A DNA stretch of 64,000 nucleotides from Pseudomonas fluorescens (GCF_900215245.1 NZ_LT907842.1:1302001-1366000); one strand, 5' to 3'. Shown: positions 8,720 through 18,760, counted from the stretch's first letter. Translations and numbers: made by a program. Notes: a model not told the origin generated them from the letters alone.

Positions 8720-8802
8720 TTTGGACTGCACTTCGACTCAGGTCAATATTGCGTCTGTAACGCTGCCGTATACTTGCCCGCCTGCCCTGTCGGAAAAAGC
8801 CC

Positions 8803-9021
8803 ATGAACAACATCGACCCTGCCCTGTTTGAAGAATGGATGATGACCGGCCTGGTCACCATTCTGATCATTTTCATGGGTTTTATCGTCTGGGACCTGGC
8901 GAAGAAGTCCAAAGCCGGGCGCTTTGGCTCGTTCATTCTGTTTTTTGTGCTGGGCCTGGGCGTGGCAGCGTTCATCATCAAAAGCGTGGTGATCGGCCTG
9001 ATCGAGTCCGGCGCGCTATAA
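8803..9021 (+). CDS. DUF2788 small membrane protein
   Basis: This 72-residue protein has two membrane helices (about 13-32 and 42-67) separated by the basic loop [11 protein letters not shown], so both ends probably face the same side. It matches the DUF2788 family, widespread in gammaproteobacteria and without known function. Its last six bases overlap the end of the convergent rluE gene. Confidence 0.8.
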   Translation: MNNIDPALFEEWMMTGLVTILIIFMGFIVWDLAKKSKAGRFGSFILFFVLGLGVAAFIIKSVVIGLIESGAL

Positions 9022-9651
9022 CCGCGCCGGCACTTCCTTCCATTGGCCTTGATCCAGGCCATCAATCGACCACTCGCCGATACGCACGCGCACCAGGCGC
9101 AAGGTCGGCAAGCCCACCGCAGCGGTCATGCGCCGTACCTGGCGGTTACGCCCTTCGCGAATCACCAGCTCCAGCCAGTGCGTCGGCACGCTTTTACGGA
9201 ACCGTACCGGCGGGTTGCGCGGCCATAGCTCGGGCTCCTCCAATTGCCGAGCTTCGGCGGGCAAGGTCATGCCGTCGTTAAGCTCCACGCCGTCACGCAG
9301 GCGTTGCAGTTGCTCTTCGGTGGGCTCGCCTTCGACTTGCACCCAATAGGTTTTCGCCAGCTTGTGCTTGGGGTCGGCAATCCGCGCCTGCAGTTGGCCA
9401 TCGTTGGTCAACAGCAACAGGCCTTCGCTGTCACGGTCCAGGCGGCCTGCCGGGTAGATGCCGGGGATGTCGATAAAATCCTTGAGGGTCGCGCGCCCGC
9501 CTTCGTCGCTGAACTGGGTCAGCACGTCGAACGGTTTATTGAACAGCACCAACTTCGGCTCGGCCGGTGGCGCTTTGGCGACACGACGCGCTGCGGAGTA
9601 AGGCGGTTTCACGCCAGGGCGGCGCGAATCGGGACGGGAGGGACGGGACAT
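9016..9651 (-). CDS. rluE: 23S rRNA pseudouridine(2457) synthase RluE
   Basis: This 211-residue protein belongs to the RsuA/RluE group of pseudouridine synthases. The catalytic Asp lies in [17 protein letters not shown] (about residue 77). The families' KTYWVQVEG and [11 protein letters not shown] motifs follow. The reading frame extends upstream, but the ATG at 9651 ([13 protein letters not shown]) is the expected start. The basic, Pro/Arg-rich N-terminal 35 residues replace the S4 domain seen in RsuA, as in RluE. The predicted role is isomerisation of U2457 in the peptidyl-transferase region of 23S rRNA. The assignment to RluE rather than another RsuA paralogue rests on overall resemblance. 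Confidence 0.88.
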   Translation of the reverse strand: MSRPSRPDSRRPGVKPPYSAARRVAKAPPAEPKLVLFNKPFDVLTQFSDEGGRATLKDFIDIPGIYPAGRLDRDSEGLLLLTNDGQLQARIADPKHKLAKTYWVQVEGEPTEEQLQRLRDGVELNDGMTLPAEARQLEEPELWPRNPPVRFRKSVPTHWLELVIREGRNRQVRRMTAAVGLPTLRLVRVRIGEWSIDGLDQGQWKEVPARL

Positions 9652-9722
9652 GGCAAAGGAACATCTAACGGTCAGGACCGACAATGCTAGTGGCCTGACC
9701 GTTAAATGACCATCCCAACCGC

Positions 9723-11195
9723 TTAGCGGAACGGCGGTTCGTCGAAACTGCGCAGTTTGCGCGAGTGCAGCGAGTTGAGTTCGGTGCGCAACAGGTCCAC
9801 CGCCTCGATGCCGATCTTCAAGTGCTGGCTGACCGCACGTTCATAGAACGCGTTGGCCGAACCCGGCAGCTTGATTTCGCTGTGCAGTGGTTTGTCCGAA
9901 ACACACAGCAACGTGCCGTACGGCACCCGCAAGCGATAACCCTGGGCGGCGATGGTGCCGCTTTCCATGTCCACGGCCACCGCGCGGGACAAGTTGATCA
10001 GCGGCCGTTCCTGGGCCCAACGCAGCTCCCAGTTACGATCGTCGTAGGTCAGCACGGTGCCGGTGCGCAGGCGTTTTTTCAGCTCTTCGCCTTTTTCGCC
10101 GGTGACATTCGCCGCCGCTTGCTGCAAGGCCATCTGCACTTCGGCCAGGGCCGGGATCGGGATGTTCGGCGGTACCACGCGGTCGAGAATCCCGTCGCGG
10201 CGCATATAGGCGTGGGCCAGTACGTAGTCGCCGATGGTCTGGGATTGGCGCAGGCCGCCGCAATGACCAATCATCAGCCAGCAATGTGGGCGCAGCACCG
10301 CAAGGTGGTCAGTGATGTTTTTTGCGTTGGACGGGCCGACGCCGATATTCACCAACGTCACGCCGTGGCCGTCAGTGGCCTGCAGGTGATAGGCCGGCAT
10401 CTGATAACGATGCCAGACCACGCCGGCAGCAATTGCCGACGCTTCGCCGTGATCCATGCTCTTGTCGATGATCACGTTGCCCGGCAGCACCATGCGGATA
10501 AACCGTGGGTCGCTGCGCAGTTGCTCCAGGCCATGCAGGATGAACTGGTCAACATAGCGGTGGTAGTTGGTCAGCAGGATCCACGGCTGCACATGGCGCC
10601 AGTCACTGCCGGTGTAGTGCACCAGGCGGCGCAGGGAAAAGTCCACGCGGGCGGCATCGAACAGCGCAAGCGGCAGCGGGTCGGTGTTTTCCCAGTCGTA
10701 GAGGCCGTCGGCAATGCCATCGGTGGCGGCGGACAAATCGGTGCTGGGGAACACGCGCGCCAGGGTCGCGGCAGTCACGCCGGAGCCAGCCAATTCGTCG
10801 CCCTGCTCCACCACATACGGGTAGGGAATGTTCTGCTGGCTGACGCCGACTTCCACCGTCACGGTGAAGTCGTGCATCAGCGGCACCAGTTGCTCCAACA
10901 GGTATTTACGGAATGCCGCCGGATGGGTAACGGTAACGCTGTAGGTCCCCGGCAGCTGGACTTTGGCATACGCGCGGGTGGTCTGTGGGACTTCGCCGTG
11001 GCAGTGGTAGGTCAGGCGCAGTTCAGGATAGCGGAACAGTGCGCGTTGTTCGGCATCGGGTTCGACGCGGTCCTTGAGGTATTGCTTGAGGGCTTGATTG
11101 AGCGCGCCGGTAGCACGCTCATGAAGAGCCGCCAGCCGATCCACGGCTTCTTCAGCGGTTTGAACGACAACAAAAGCTTCGGTCACGGTAAGCAT
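9723..11195 (-). CDS. amn: AMP nucleosidase
   Basis: This 490-residue protein has the full length of AMP nucleosidase, which hydrolyses AMP to adenine and ribose 5-phosphate and helps set adenylate levels. The N-terminal Amn-type domain (about 1-180) precedes the nucleoside-phosphorylase-like catalytic domain, with [27 protein letters not shown] and [15 protein letters not shown] carrying substrate-contacting residues. The gene stands alone on the minus strand between rluE and a REP pair. The ATG at 11195 is the first start and fits the family length. Confidence 0.93.
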   Translation of the reverse strand: MLTVTEAFVVVQTAEEAVDRLAALHERATGALNQALKQYLKDRVEPDAEQRALFRYPELRLTYHCHGEVPQTTRAYAKVQLPGTYSVTVTHPAAFRKYLLEQLVPLMHDFTVTVEVGVSQQNIPYPYVVEQGDELAGSGVTAATLARVFPSTDLSAATDGIADGLYDWENTDPLPLALFDAARVDFSLRRLVHYTGSDWRHVQPWILLTNYHRYVDQFILHGLEQLRSDPRFIRMVLPGNVIIDKSMDHGEASAIAAGVVWHRYQMPAYHLQATDGHGVTLVNIGVGPSNAKNITDHLAVLRPHCWLMIGHCGGLRQSQTIGDYVLAHAYMRRDGILDRVVPPNIPIPALAEVQMALQQAAANVTGEKGEELKKRLRTGTVLTYDDRNWELRWAQERPLINLSRAVAVDMESGTIAAQGYRLRVPYGTLLCVSDKPLHSEIKLPGSANAFYERAVSQHLKIGIEAVDLLRTELNSLHSRKLRSFDEPPFR

Positions 11196-11272
11196 CCTGT
11201 GTTCTGACGTGCAGACCTTTATCTTGCCTGTATCCCGGCCTCACTGAAACAGTGGAATTGGATTGCGATCAA

Positions 11273-11361
11273 TGTGGGAGCGGGCTTGCTCGCGAATACG
11301 GTCTTTCAGTTGCTGAATAGGCGACTGATACAGCGCATTCGCGAGCAAGCCCGCTGCCACA
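11273..11361. repeat. REP pair (REPIN)
   Basis: The left arm TGTGGGAGCGGGCTTGCTCG pairs with a right arm that has one change (GCTGCCACA instead of GCTCCCACA). It lies between two tandem minus-strand genes, amn and the acyl-CoA dehydrogenase. Confidence 0.9.
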
Positions 11362-11377
11362 TTTTGAGCGAGTTTAG

Positions 11378-13027
11378 TCAGCGGTTTGGGGTCGAGCGGG
11401 CGACAATCGCCTCAACATTCACACCGCGCGGCAAAGTGCCGTACACCCGACCGGACGACTCGCCCAGTCGGCTGGCAATAAAACCATCACTGACCGCCGC
11501 ATTCCCGGCCTCCAGCAACAGCTTGGCCTGCAACGCCACGGCAATGTCCTCCGTCAATTGGCGCGCACGGTACTGGATATCCTGAGTGTCCATGAAGGCC
11601 GACTTCAACGCTTCGATGTGCCGCGCCACGTGTTTGTCGCCATGCCCACTCCCCAACTCGACAAACAGTGCCTCCAGCACACCCGGCTCTTTGGACAGCG
11701 CCCGCAGCACGTCCAGGCACTGAACATTGCCGGAGCCTTCCCACGTCGAATTCACCGGCGCCTCCCGGTACAAGCGCGGCAGAATGCTGTCCTCAACATA
11801 GCCCGCGCCGCCCATGCACTCGGCGGCCTCGTTGATCATCGCCGGCGCGCGCTTGCAGATCCAATACTTGCCCACCGCCGTCACCAGCCGGGCGAATTTG
11901 GCTTCCTGCTCGTTATCAAGATGATCCAGCGCGCGGCCCATGCGCATGCTCAGGGCCAGCGACGCTTCACTTTCCAGGGCCAGGTCGGCCAGCACGTTCT
12001 GCATCAGTGGCTGTTCACTGAGGACGCGGCCGCCGACCAAACGATGGGCACAATGATGGCTGGCCTGGGTCAGCGCCTGACGCATCAACGCGCTGGAGCC
12101 CACCATGCAATCGAAACGGGTCATCGCGACCATTTCGATGATGGTCGGCACACCACGGCCCTCTTCGCCGATCATCCAGGCCAGGGCGCCACGAAACTCC
12201 ACTTCGCTGGAGGCGTTGGAGCCGTTGCCGAGTTTGTTTTTCAAGCGCTGGATGTAGAACTCGTTGCGTGTGTCATCCGGGCGGTGCCGGGGGAGCAGGA
12301 AACAGGTCAGGCCTTTGTCGGTCTGGGCCAGGGTCAGGAACCCGTCGCACATCGGCGCCGAGCAGAACCACTTGTGCCCCACCAGTTCATAGGCTTGGCC
12401 AGGGCCGCCCGCGCCCACGGGGTAAGCACGCGTGGTATTGGCGCGCACGTCTGTGCCGCCTTGTTTCTCGGTCATGGCCATGCCAATGGTGGCGCCGGCT
12501 TTGTGGGCGATACCGACGTTGCGCGGGTCGTATTCGGTGTTGAGGATTTTCGGCAGCCAGGTCTGCGCCAGATCCGGTTGCAGGCGCAGCGCCGGGACGC
12601 AGGCGAACGTCATGGTCAGCGGGCAACCGGTGCCGGCTTCGGCCTGGCTGTGCAGGTACGTCATGGCGGCGCGGGCCACATGCGCGCCCGACTGCGGATG
12701 GGCCCAGGGCAGCGACGGCAGGCCATGCTCGACGGCCGTGCGCATCAGTTCGTGATACGCCGGATGAAACTCCACCAGGTCAATACGATGGCCATAACGG
12801 TCATGGCTGTTGAACACCGGTTTGTTCTGATTCGCCAGGAACCCGGCCGCCATCAGTGGCCCACCCGCCAGCGCGCCATACGCGTCGATACGCGCCTCGG
12901 CCCAGCCGGCGCCATAGCGGCGCGACCACTCTTGCAGCGGCAGGTCGATGCGGTACAGGTTGGTGCCGTCCAGGGACGGCGGCTGGTTGGTGACGTCGTG
13001 GGTTTCGGCGAACTGATGCAGGTTCAT
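11378..13027 (-). CDS. AidB-like acyl-CoA dehydrogenase
   Basis: This 549-residue flavoprotein of the acyl-CoA dehydrogenase superfamily begins at the ATG at 13027, preceded by a strong AGGAGG; a frame extension to 13057 is not needed. The length, the N-terminal VTNQPPSLDGTNLY motif and the C-terminal DNA-binding-like extension match AidB proteins. In E. coli AidB is induced by alkylating agents and binds DNA and FAD. FAD-contacting motifs GMAMTEKQGGTDVRANTT and HKWFCSAPM are present, as are the ECMGGAGYVED and NSTWEGSGNVQCLDVLR stretches. Whether it oxidises a CoA ester is unknown. It lies upstream of amn but is separated from it by a REP pair. Confidence 0.85.
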   Translation of the reverse strand: MNLHQFAETHDVTNQPPSLDGTNLYRIDLPLQEWSRRYGAGWAEARIDAYGALAGGPLMAAGFLANQNKPVFNSHDRYGHRIDLVEFHPAYHELMRTAVEHGLPSLPWAHPQSGAHVARAAMTYLHSQAEAGTGCPLTMTFACVPALRLQPDLAQTWLPKILNTEYDPRNVGIAHKAGATIGMAMTEKQGGTDVRANTTRAYPVGAGGPGQAYELVGHKWFCSAPMCDGFLTLAQTDKGLTCFLLPRHRPDDTRNEFYIQRLKNKLGNGSNASSEVEFRGALAWMIGEEGRGVPTIIEMVAMTRFDCMVGSSALMRQALTQASHHCAHRLVGGRVLSEQPLMQNVLADLALESEASLALSMRMGRALDHLDNEQEAKFARLVTAVGKYWICKRAPAMINEAAECMGGAGYVEDSILPRLYREAPVNSTWEGSGNVQCLDVLRALSKEPGVLEALFVELGSGHGDKHVARHIEALKSAFMDTQDIQYRARQLTEDIAVALQAKLLLEAGNAAVSDGFIASRLGESSGRVYGTLPRGVNVEAIVARSTPNR

Positions 13028-13114
13028 GACGGGCCTCCTGGAAAAGGCCACGTGCATTGAGGCCTGGATTTCAGTTAAGCACCGTCATCCGGCTTAAAAA
13101 AGTGGCATACGCGC

Positions 13115-15493
13115 CTAATGTCCGGCGCTTTCGCCCTCTAACGGGCACAGCAGAAGGCGCTCCAGCACGCCCTGCAACGCCTCGAAACGCACCGGCTTGC
13201 TGAGACGATCTGTAACGCCTACGCCATGACAGCGCTCGCGATCCGGGGCTTGCAGCGAGGTACTCAGGGCGATCACCGGCAACTCACCGCAGCCGGGCAG
13301 CGCACGAATCTGACAGCACAGAGAGAAGCCGCCTTCAGGCACATCGAGCAGCACCGCATCAAATGTTTCAGCCTGCAACAGGGTCAGAGCGGCCGCACCG
13401 TTGTCCACGGTTTTCACCCGGTAACCCAGCTTGAGCAGCATGCCGCGCACCGCCAGTTGGCCCACGCTATTGTCGTCCACCAACAGCACCGTGCAATCCT
13501 GTGCGGCGCGCTGGGTGAGGGGCACCTGCCCCACCGGCTTTGGCTCAAGCGGCACCGGGCTGACGCTCACGTCCAACTGGAAGCGGCTGCCCTTGCGCGG
13601 CTCGGAATGGTGGGTCAGGCGCCCACCGAGCAGCTCGATCAACTGCCGGCAAATCGCCAGGCCGATCCCCAGGCCGCCGTATTCACGGGTGGTCGAGCCG
13701 TCGAGCTGGAAGAAGCGCTGATAAAGCGTGGCCTCGTCGAGAAAGGCAAAGCCAATACCACTGTCGGTCAAAATAAAGCTCAGGCACAGCCCGCCATCAC
13801 TTTGCGGCACACCCACCACGCGCAAGCGCACAGCGCCTTCGTGGGTGAACTTGAAGGCATTGTCGAGCAGGCAGTCCAGGCAGTGGATCAGTTTGTCCGC
13901 ATCGCCGATCACCCGGTCCGGCAGCTCGTCGGCCACGTCGATGGAAAATGCCAGGCCTTTGCTCTGGGCGCTGGCGCAGAATTGTTGACGCAAGGTGTCG
14001 AGCGCGCCGCGCAGGCTGAACACCTGGGGCTGGGCCGTGAGGCGTCCGGCCTGCAACTCGGTCAGCGTGAGTATGCCGTTGACCATACGCATCATGTCCC
14101 GCGCGGAACCGGCGGCGGTTTGCTGGTACTGGGCCAGGTCCTCGTCCAGCGGCACGGTTTGCATCAACTCCAAAGAGCCGATCACGCCGTTCATGGGGGT
14201 GCGCAGCTCGTGGGTCAGGGTGGCGAGGAACTCGTCTTTCAGCCGGTTACTGCGCGCCAATTGCTGGTTGAGCACTTCAAGCTTCTGGCTGGCGTCGAAC
14301 AGAATCTGCGCCTGCTGCTCGCGCATGCCGTTGATGCGATCCGCCAAGGCCAGGGAAAGCAGTGCCACTTCGATGGCCGAGCCGAGTTGGCTGGCGTACA
14401 TGGTGAGGAACATATTGGGCAGGTAACCCAACACCATCAGCGTGTTGACCACCCCACCCAGCAGAAACGCCGACCAGGCAATGATGAAATAGCGCGCCAT
14501 GCGCTGGCCGCAACACCAGGCCTTGATAGCAGCAATAAAGATGGTCACGGTGAACACCAGCGCCAGGCCGGTGGCCAGGCGCAGGGCCACGGCGTAGCTG
14601 GTCAACAGCGCCAATACCATCACCACGCCACCGCAAGCAGCCAGGGTCAGCAATATGCGATTGAGCCAACGACTGTGTTGTGCGGTGTGCAGGAAGCTGC
14701 GGGCAAACAAGCTGCCGAACAGCGCCGCCGACCCGATCAGGAACGGCACCGCCGCGTTCGCCCACCACGGGTTGTTGGGCCAGAAGTACTCCACGGCCAC
14801 GCCATTGACCGACAGCTGGTAAACGCCAAACGAGGCGATATAGAGGATGTAATAAAGGTAGCTGGTGTCGCGCACGCTCAAGTAGATGAACAGGTTGTAG
14901 ACCAGCATCCCCAGCAAGACGCCATAGATTGCGCCCAACACATACAGGCGCAGAGGCTGTTCTTCAAGGTAGGCAGTGGCGGACCAGAGCGTCAATGGGG
15001 CCTGGATCGAGCCTTGGCTTTGCAGGCGCAGGTAGACGGTGTGTTGCTGGTTGGGCACAAAGTTGAGCTTGAACAGGTAGTTGCTCGCCCGTACTTCACG
15101 GCTGGAAAACGGCAACGTGCTGCCGGTACGGGTGGCCAACCGGTAGTTGCCGGTGCCGTCGTTCTGGTACAGGTCCAGATGATTCAGCGGTGGGTATGCC
15201 AACTCCAGAAACCAGGTGCGTGGCGCGCGGGGGTCAGTGGCGGTGTAATGCAGGTCGACCTTGAGCCAGAACACCGAACGCGAGTAACCGGCGTTGAGGG
15301 TGGCTTTGTCATGGGGTTTGAATTGAGCAGCGTAAGCGGGGGAACTGACGTCAGCGATGGTGAGGGCGTCGGTGGGGTCTTCGAGCACTTGCATGACCCG
15401 GCCCAGCGGCAGGCTTCGCGTGCCCTGGTTGAACTCGACGGCGCCGGCGAGCATCGGCAGCCCGCACAATAATAAGATCAGCAAATAGCGCAT
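13115..15493 (-). CDS. ladS: LadS-like hybrid sensor histidine kinase
   Basis: This 792-residue inner-membrane hybrid kinase starts at the ATG at 15493 (MRYLLILLLCGLPMLAG, signal peptide). In order it has a periplasmic 7TMR-DISMED2 sensor (about 25-180), seven membrane helices (about 185-390), HisKA with the phosphorylated His in THELRTPMNG (about residue 428), an HATPase domain (GGLGIGLAICRQLIELLGG) and a receiver (about 665-785; acidic pair VDDN, Asp about 717 in VLLDV, Lys in LSKP). Length, order and position beside thiD match LadS of P. aeruginosa, which feeds phosphate to GacS and so promotes biofilm traits. The receiver loop after Asp717 (PEGGFS) is shorter than the usual MPxMDG. It is divergent from thiD. 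Confidence 0.85.
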   Translation of the reverse strand: MRYLLILLLCGLPMLAGAVEFNQGTRSLPLGRVMQVLEDPTDALTIADVSSPAYAAQFKPHDKATLNAGYSRSVFWLKVDLHYTATDPRAPRTWFLELAYPPLNHLDLYQNDGTGNYRLATRTGSTLPFSSREVRASNYLFKLNFVPNQQHTVYLRLQSQGSIQAPLTLWSATAYLEEQPLRLYVLGAIYGVLLGMLVYNLFIYLSVRDTSYLYYILYIASFGVYQLSVNGVAVEYFWPNNPWWANAAVPFLIGSAALFGSLFARSFLHTAQHSRWLNRILLTLAACGGVVMVLALLTSYAVALRLATGLALVFTVTIFIAAIKAWCCGQRMARYFIIAWSAFLLGGVVNTLMVLGYLPNMFLTMYASQLGSAIEVALLSLALADRINGMREQQAQILFDASQKLEVLNQQLARSNRLKDEFLATLTHELRTPMNGVIGSLELMQTVPLDEDLAQYQQTAAGSARDMMRMVNGILTLTELQAGRLTAQPQVFSLRGALDTLRQQFCASAQSKGLAFSIDVADELPDRVIGDADKLIHCLDCLLDNAFKFTHEGAVRLRVVGVPQSDGGLCLSFILTDSGIGFAFLDEATLYQRFFQLDGSTTREYGGLGIGLAICRQLIELLGGRLTHHSEPRKGSRFQLDVSVSPVPLEPKPVGQVPLTQRAAQDCTVLLVDDNSVGQLAVRGMLLKLGYRVKTVDNGAAALTLLQAETFDAVLLDVPEGGFSLCCQIRALPGCGELPVIALSTSLQAPDRERCHGVGVTDRLSKPVRFEALQGVLERLLLCPLEGESAGH

Positions 15494-15780
15494 AAAGCCC
15501 CAGCGTGGCCTGCCCGGTTGTGTCAAAAGCCCCCCATTCCTTTTGAGTAGACGTACACCGGCGATACAGTAGTTTGTTTGGATCCACTTTAGCATAGCCG
15601 GTAGAGGCCATTGGACACCATTGAAATAATTTTTTGAAAGGCTCTAAACCGGGCCTTTCAGCGCGTTTTTTAAACGAAAAAACAACGCGTAAACAGCGCT
15701 AAACACGCCCGGGCAGACACCGAAATTTCCCCTTCGCCCAACAGCCACGCAAAAAGCGTTTGGTGGTAAGCTCGCGCACC

Positions 15781-16578
15781 ATGAATATCTACAGCTCTCG
15801 CCCCGTTGTCCTCTGTCTCTCCGGCCATGATCCCAGTGGTGGCGCCGGCTTGCAGGCAGATATCGAAGCCCTGCTTGCCCAAGGCTGTCATGCGGCACCG
15901 GCCGTCACCGCGTTGACCGTGCAAAACACCGTCAATGTCATCGACTTCCGTGTGCTCGACCGCGAGTGGGTAATGGCCCAGGCCAATGCCGTGCTCGGCG
16001 ACTCCGAAGTGGCAGCCGTAAAGCTCGGCATGCTCGGCTCCACCGCGATGGTCGACACCGTGGTCGAACTGCTGCAGGCGCACCCGCACCTGCCGGTGGT
16101 GTGCGACCCGGTGCTGCGTGCCGGCGGCGGTGGCAGCCTGGGCAAGGACGAAGTGGGTTACGCCATGCGTGAGCGGCTGTTACCGCTGTCGTTGATCGCC
16201 ACGCCCAACTTGCCGGAAGCGCGCATTCTCGCCGAGTTGCCAAATGGCACGGCCGACGAGTGCGCCGAGAAGCTCTTGCCGTTTATCAAGCACCTGCTGA
16301 TTACCGGCGGCCACGGCGACGAGCATGAAGTGCACAACCGCCTCTACAGCCGCGATGGCACACACCAGACCTTCACCTGCCAGCGCCTGCCCGGCAGCTA
16401 TCACGGCTCAGGCTGCACGCTCGCCAGCGCGTTGGCCGGTCGGATCGCTCAAGGCGAAGGCCTGGTCAGCGCCGTGCAATCGGCGCTCAACTACACTTGG
16501 CGCACCCTGCGTGACGCTGAACAACTCGGCCAGGGCCAGTTTGTGCCGCGCCGGCTGCCGCTGGATTTCTGCTCGTAA
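15781..16578 (+). CDS. thiD: Hydroxymethylpyrimidine/phosphomethylpyrimidine kinase
   Basis: This 265-residue ribokinase-fold enzyme carries out the two successive phosphorylations of hydroxymethylpyrimidine in thiamine synthesis. The GHDPSGGAGLQADIEAL signature near the N-terminus and the ATP/anion-hole motif GSYHGSGCTLASALAG near residues 208-224 are clear. The ATG at 15781 is preferred over the in-frame upstream codon at 15760. thiE follows after 32 bases and hemL 11 bases later, so the three probably form an operon. No TPP riboswitch is recognisable upstream. Two short hairpins lie there instead (15636-15659 and about 15661-15690). Confidence 0.95.
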   Translation: MNIYSSRPVVLCLSGHDPSGGAGLQADIEALLAQGCHAAPAVTALTVQNTVNVIDFRVLDREWVMAQANAVLGDSEVAAVKLGMLGSTAMVDTVVELLQAHPHLPVVCDPVLRAGGGGSLGKDEVGYAMRERLLPLSLIATPNLPEARILAELPNGTADECAEKLLPFIKHLLITGGHGDEHEVHNRLYSRDGTHQTFTCQRLPGSYHGSGCTLASALAGRIAQGEGLVSAVQSALNYTWRTLRDAEQLGQGQFVPRRLPLDFCS

Positions 16579-16610
16579 CTTTGTGCTTTTAACAGCAAGA
16601 GGCCTGCCCC

Positions 16611-17240
16611 ATGAAACTACGTGGCCTTTACGCCATTACCGACAGTCAACTGTTGGCCGGCAAATTCCTCGCCTACGTCGAAGCGGCGCTGGACGGCGGT
16701 GTGACCCTGTTGCAGTACCGCGACAAAAGCAGCGATGAAGCCCGGCGCTTGCGTGAAGCGGAGAAACTGCGAGAGCTGTGCTCGCGCTACAAGACGCAAC
16801 TGATCATCAACGATGACGCCGAATTGGCCGCGCGCCTGGGCGTTGGCGTGCACCTGGGCCAGACCGACGGCCCGCTGACCCCGGCCCGAGCATTACTGGG
16901 GCCCAAGGCGATCATCGGCGCTACTTGCCACAGCCAGATCGAACTGGCCGAACACGCCGCCAAAGAAGGCGCCAGCTACGTCGCCTTCGGTCGCTTCTTT
17001 AACTCCAGCACCAAGCCCGGCGCACCCGCCGCCACTGTTGAAATGCTGTCCCAGGCCCGCGCGCGCCTGCAACTGCCGATCTGTGTGATTGGCGGCGTCA
17101 CCCTGGAGAACGCCGAACCGCTGGTGGCCCACGGTGCCGACCTGCTCGCCGTGGTGCACGGCCTGTTCGGTGCCGACAGCACCCAGGAAGTCACCCGCCG
17201 CGCGCGCGCGTTCAACGATCTTCTTAAGTATTCAGTTTAG
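16611..17240 (+). CDS. thiE: Thiamine-phosphate synthase
   Basis: This 209-residue TIM-barrel enzyme joins hydroxymethylpyrimidine pyrophosphate to thiazole phosphate to give thiamine phosphate. Motifs seen are LLQYRDKS (pyrophosphate contact), [27 protein letters not shown] and [16 protein letters not shown], with the phosphate-binding IGGVTLEN near residue 160. It has the usual family length. It follows thiD, which makes its substrate, and precedes hemL. Confidence 0.95.
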   Translation: MKLRGLYAITDSQLLAGKFLAYVEAALDGGVTLLQYRDKSSDEARRLREAEKLRELCSRYKTQLIINDDAELAARLGVGVHLGQTDGPLTPARALLGPKAIIGATCHSQIELAEHAAKEGASYVAFGRFFNSSTKPGAPAATVEMLSQARARLQLPICVIGGVTLENAEPLVAHGADLLAVVHGLFGADSTQEVTRRARAFNDLLKYSV

Positions 17241-17251
17241 AGAGCCCGATC

Positions 17252-18535
17252 ATGTCCCGTTCCGAAACCCTGTTTGCCAATGCCCAGAAACACATCCCCG
17301 GCGGTGTGAACTCCCCCGTGCGTGCGTTCAAGAGCGTGGGCGGCACGCCGTTGTTCTTCAAGCACGCCGAAGGCGCGTACGTCACCGACGAAGATGACAA
17401 GCGCTACGTGGACTATGTGGGTTCCTGGGGCCCGATGATCCTCGGCCACAGCCATCCGCAGGTGCTGGACGCAGTGCGCCAGCAGTTGCAACACGGTTTG
17501 TCCTATGGCGCCCCGACCGCCATGGAAACCGAGATGGCCGATCTGGTGTGCGCGATCGTGCCGTCGATGGAAATGGTGCGCATGGTCAGCTCCGGCACCG
17601 AAGCCACCATGAGTGCGATTCGCCTGGCCCGTGGTTTCACCGGCCGCGACAGCATCATCAAGTTCGAAGGCTGCTACCACGGCCACTCCGACAGCCTGCT
17701 GGTGAAAGCCGGCTCCGGCCTGCTGACCCAGGGCGTACCGAGTTCGGCCGGTGTACCGGCAGCGTTTGCCAAACACACTCTGACCTTGCCGTTCAACGAC
17801 ATCGCCGCCGTCGAGCAGATGCTCAGCGAAGTCGGTCAAGAGGTCGCGTGCATCATCGTCGAGCCGGTCGCCGGCAACATGAACTGCGTACCGCCAGCGC
17901 CAGGCTTTCTTGAAGGCCTGCGCCAACAGTGCGACAAGCACGGCGTGGTGCTGATTTTCGACGAAGTGATGACCGGTTTCCGCGTTGCCCTCGGTGGCGC
18001 CCAGGCTTATTACGGTGTCACGCCGGACCTGAGCACCTTCGGCAAGATCATCGGTGGCGGCATGCCGGTGGGTTGCTTCGGCGGCAAACGCGAAATCATG
18101 CAGCACATCGCACCGCTGGGCCCGGTCTACCAGGCGGGCACCCTGTCGGGTAACCCACTGGCCATGGCCGCCGGCCTGACCACCCTGCGCCTGATCAGTC
18201 GCCCGGGCTTCCACGCCGAACTGACGGACTACACCACTCGCCTGCTGGATGGCCTGCAACAGCGCGCCGATGCGGCCGGCATTCCGTTTGTCACCACTCA
18301 GGCGGGCGGCATGTTCGGCCTGTACTTCAGTGGCGCCGACGATATCGTCACTTTCGATGACGTGATGGGCAGCGATGCCGACCTGTTCAAGCGCTTCTTC
18401 CACTTGATGCTGGAAGGCGGCGTTTATCTGGCACCGAGCGCCTTCGAAGCCGGCTTCACGTCGATCGCCCATGGCGAAGCGGAGTTGAAACTGACCCTGG
18501 ATGCTGCCGAGCGCGCCTTCGCGGCCCTGAAGTAA
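17252..18535 (+). CDS. hemL: Glutamate-1-semialdehyde 2,1-aminomutase
   Basis: This 427-residue PLP enzyme converts glutamate-1-semialdehyde to 5-aminolevulinate, the first committed precursor of heme in the C5 pathway. The PLP-binding Lys lies in [14 protein letters not shown], and [20 protein letters not shown] and [14 protein letters not shown] are typical of the family. It starts 11 bases after thiE, so thiamine and heme precursor genes share a transcript; this neighbourhood is also found in P. aeruginosa as I recall it. A strong structured element follows directly at its stop codon. Confidence 0.95.
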   Translation: MSRSETLFANAQKHIPGGVNSPVRAFKSVGGTPLFFKHAEGAYVTDEDDKRYVDYVGSWGPMILGHSHPQVLDAVRQQLQHGLSYGAPTAMETEMADLVCAIVPSMEMVRMVSSGTEATMSAIRLARGFTGRDSIIKFEGCYHGHSDSLLVKAGSGLLTQGVPSSAGVPAAFAKHTLTLPFNDIAAVEQMLSEVGQEVACIIVEPVAGNMNCVPPAPGFLEGLRQQCDKHGVVLIFDEVMTGFRVALGGAQAYYGVTPDLSTFGKIIGGGMPVGCFGGKREIMQHIAPLGPVYQAGTLSGNPLAMAAGLTTLRLISRPGFHAELTDYTTRLLDGLQQRADAAGIPFVTTQAGGMFGLYFSGADDIVTFDDVMGSDADLFKRFFHLMLEGGVYLAPSAFEAGFTSIAHGEAELKLTLDAAERAFAALK

Positions 18536-18577
18536 GGGGCAGATAAATCTGACGTTGCCCCTGGCAGCGTCAGATTT
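18535..18577 (+). terminator. Structured 3' element after hemL, possible pseudoknot
   Basis: Two helices interlock: AGGGGCA (18535-18541) with TGCCCCT (18556-18562), and AAATCTGACG (18545-18554) with CGTCAGATTT (18568-18577). Each 5' arm lies in the loop of the other, so they can form an H-type pseudoknot or two competing hairpins. The second hairpin alone looks like a terminator but lacks a U-tract. The first arm begins at the last base of the hemL stop codon. Confidence 0.6.
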
Positions 18578-18672
18578 GCTACCTTGCCTACAGAGATTTC
18601 CTACTTTTTTCGAGAAATCCCCTGCAATCCGGCAGATAACTTGCCTACGCAGCAGAAAAACGAGTAAAGACT

Positions 18673-18702
18673 TTGTAAGCAGGGGCCTGCTTATTTCATA
18701 AT
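18673..18702 (+). promoter_or_regulatory. Probable sigma-70 promoter with internal palindrome
   Basis: TTGTAA (18673-18678) and CATAAT (18697-18702) are separated by 18 bases. Between and overlapping them lies the palindrome TAAGCAGG-GG-CCTGCTTA (18676-18693), placed where a repressor would block RNA polymerase. It would drive the Sel1-type gene at 18761. Confidence 0.45.
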
Positions 18703-18760
18703 GCGCGCTTATTGGACTCCACGAGGGTCCGCGTGCCCCGTCAGAGGTAAGTCGATTCCC

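Noticed and set aside
9765..11207. 480-residue plus-strand frame across amn
   Set aside because: It is an antisense shadow of amn, which has complete motifs and length; similar shadows occur over ladS, the AidB-like gene, mrdA and mpl.
15600..15780. TPP riboswitch before thiD
   Set aside because: The conserved CTGAGA and ACCTGA core elements are not found in this stretch.
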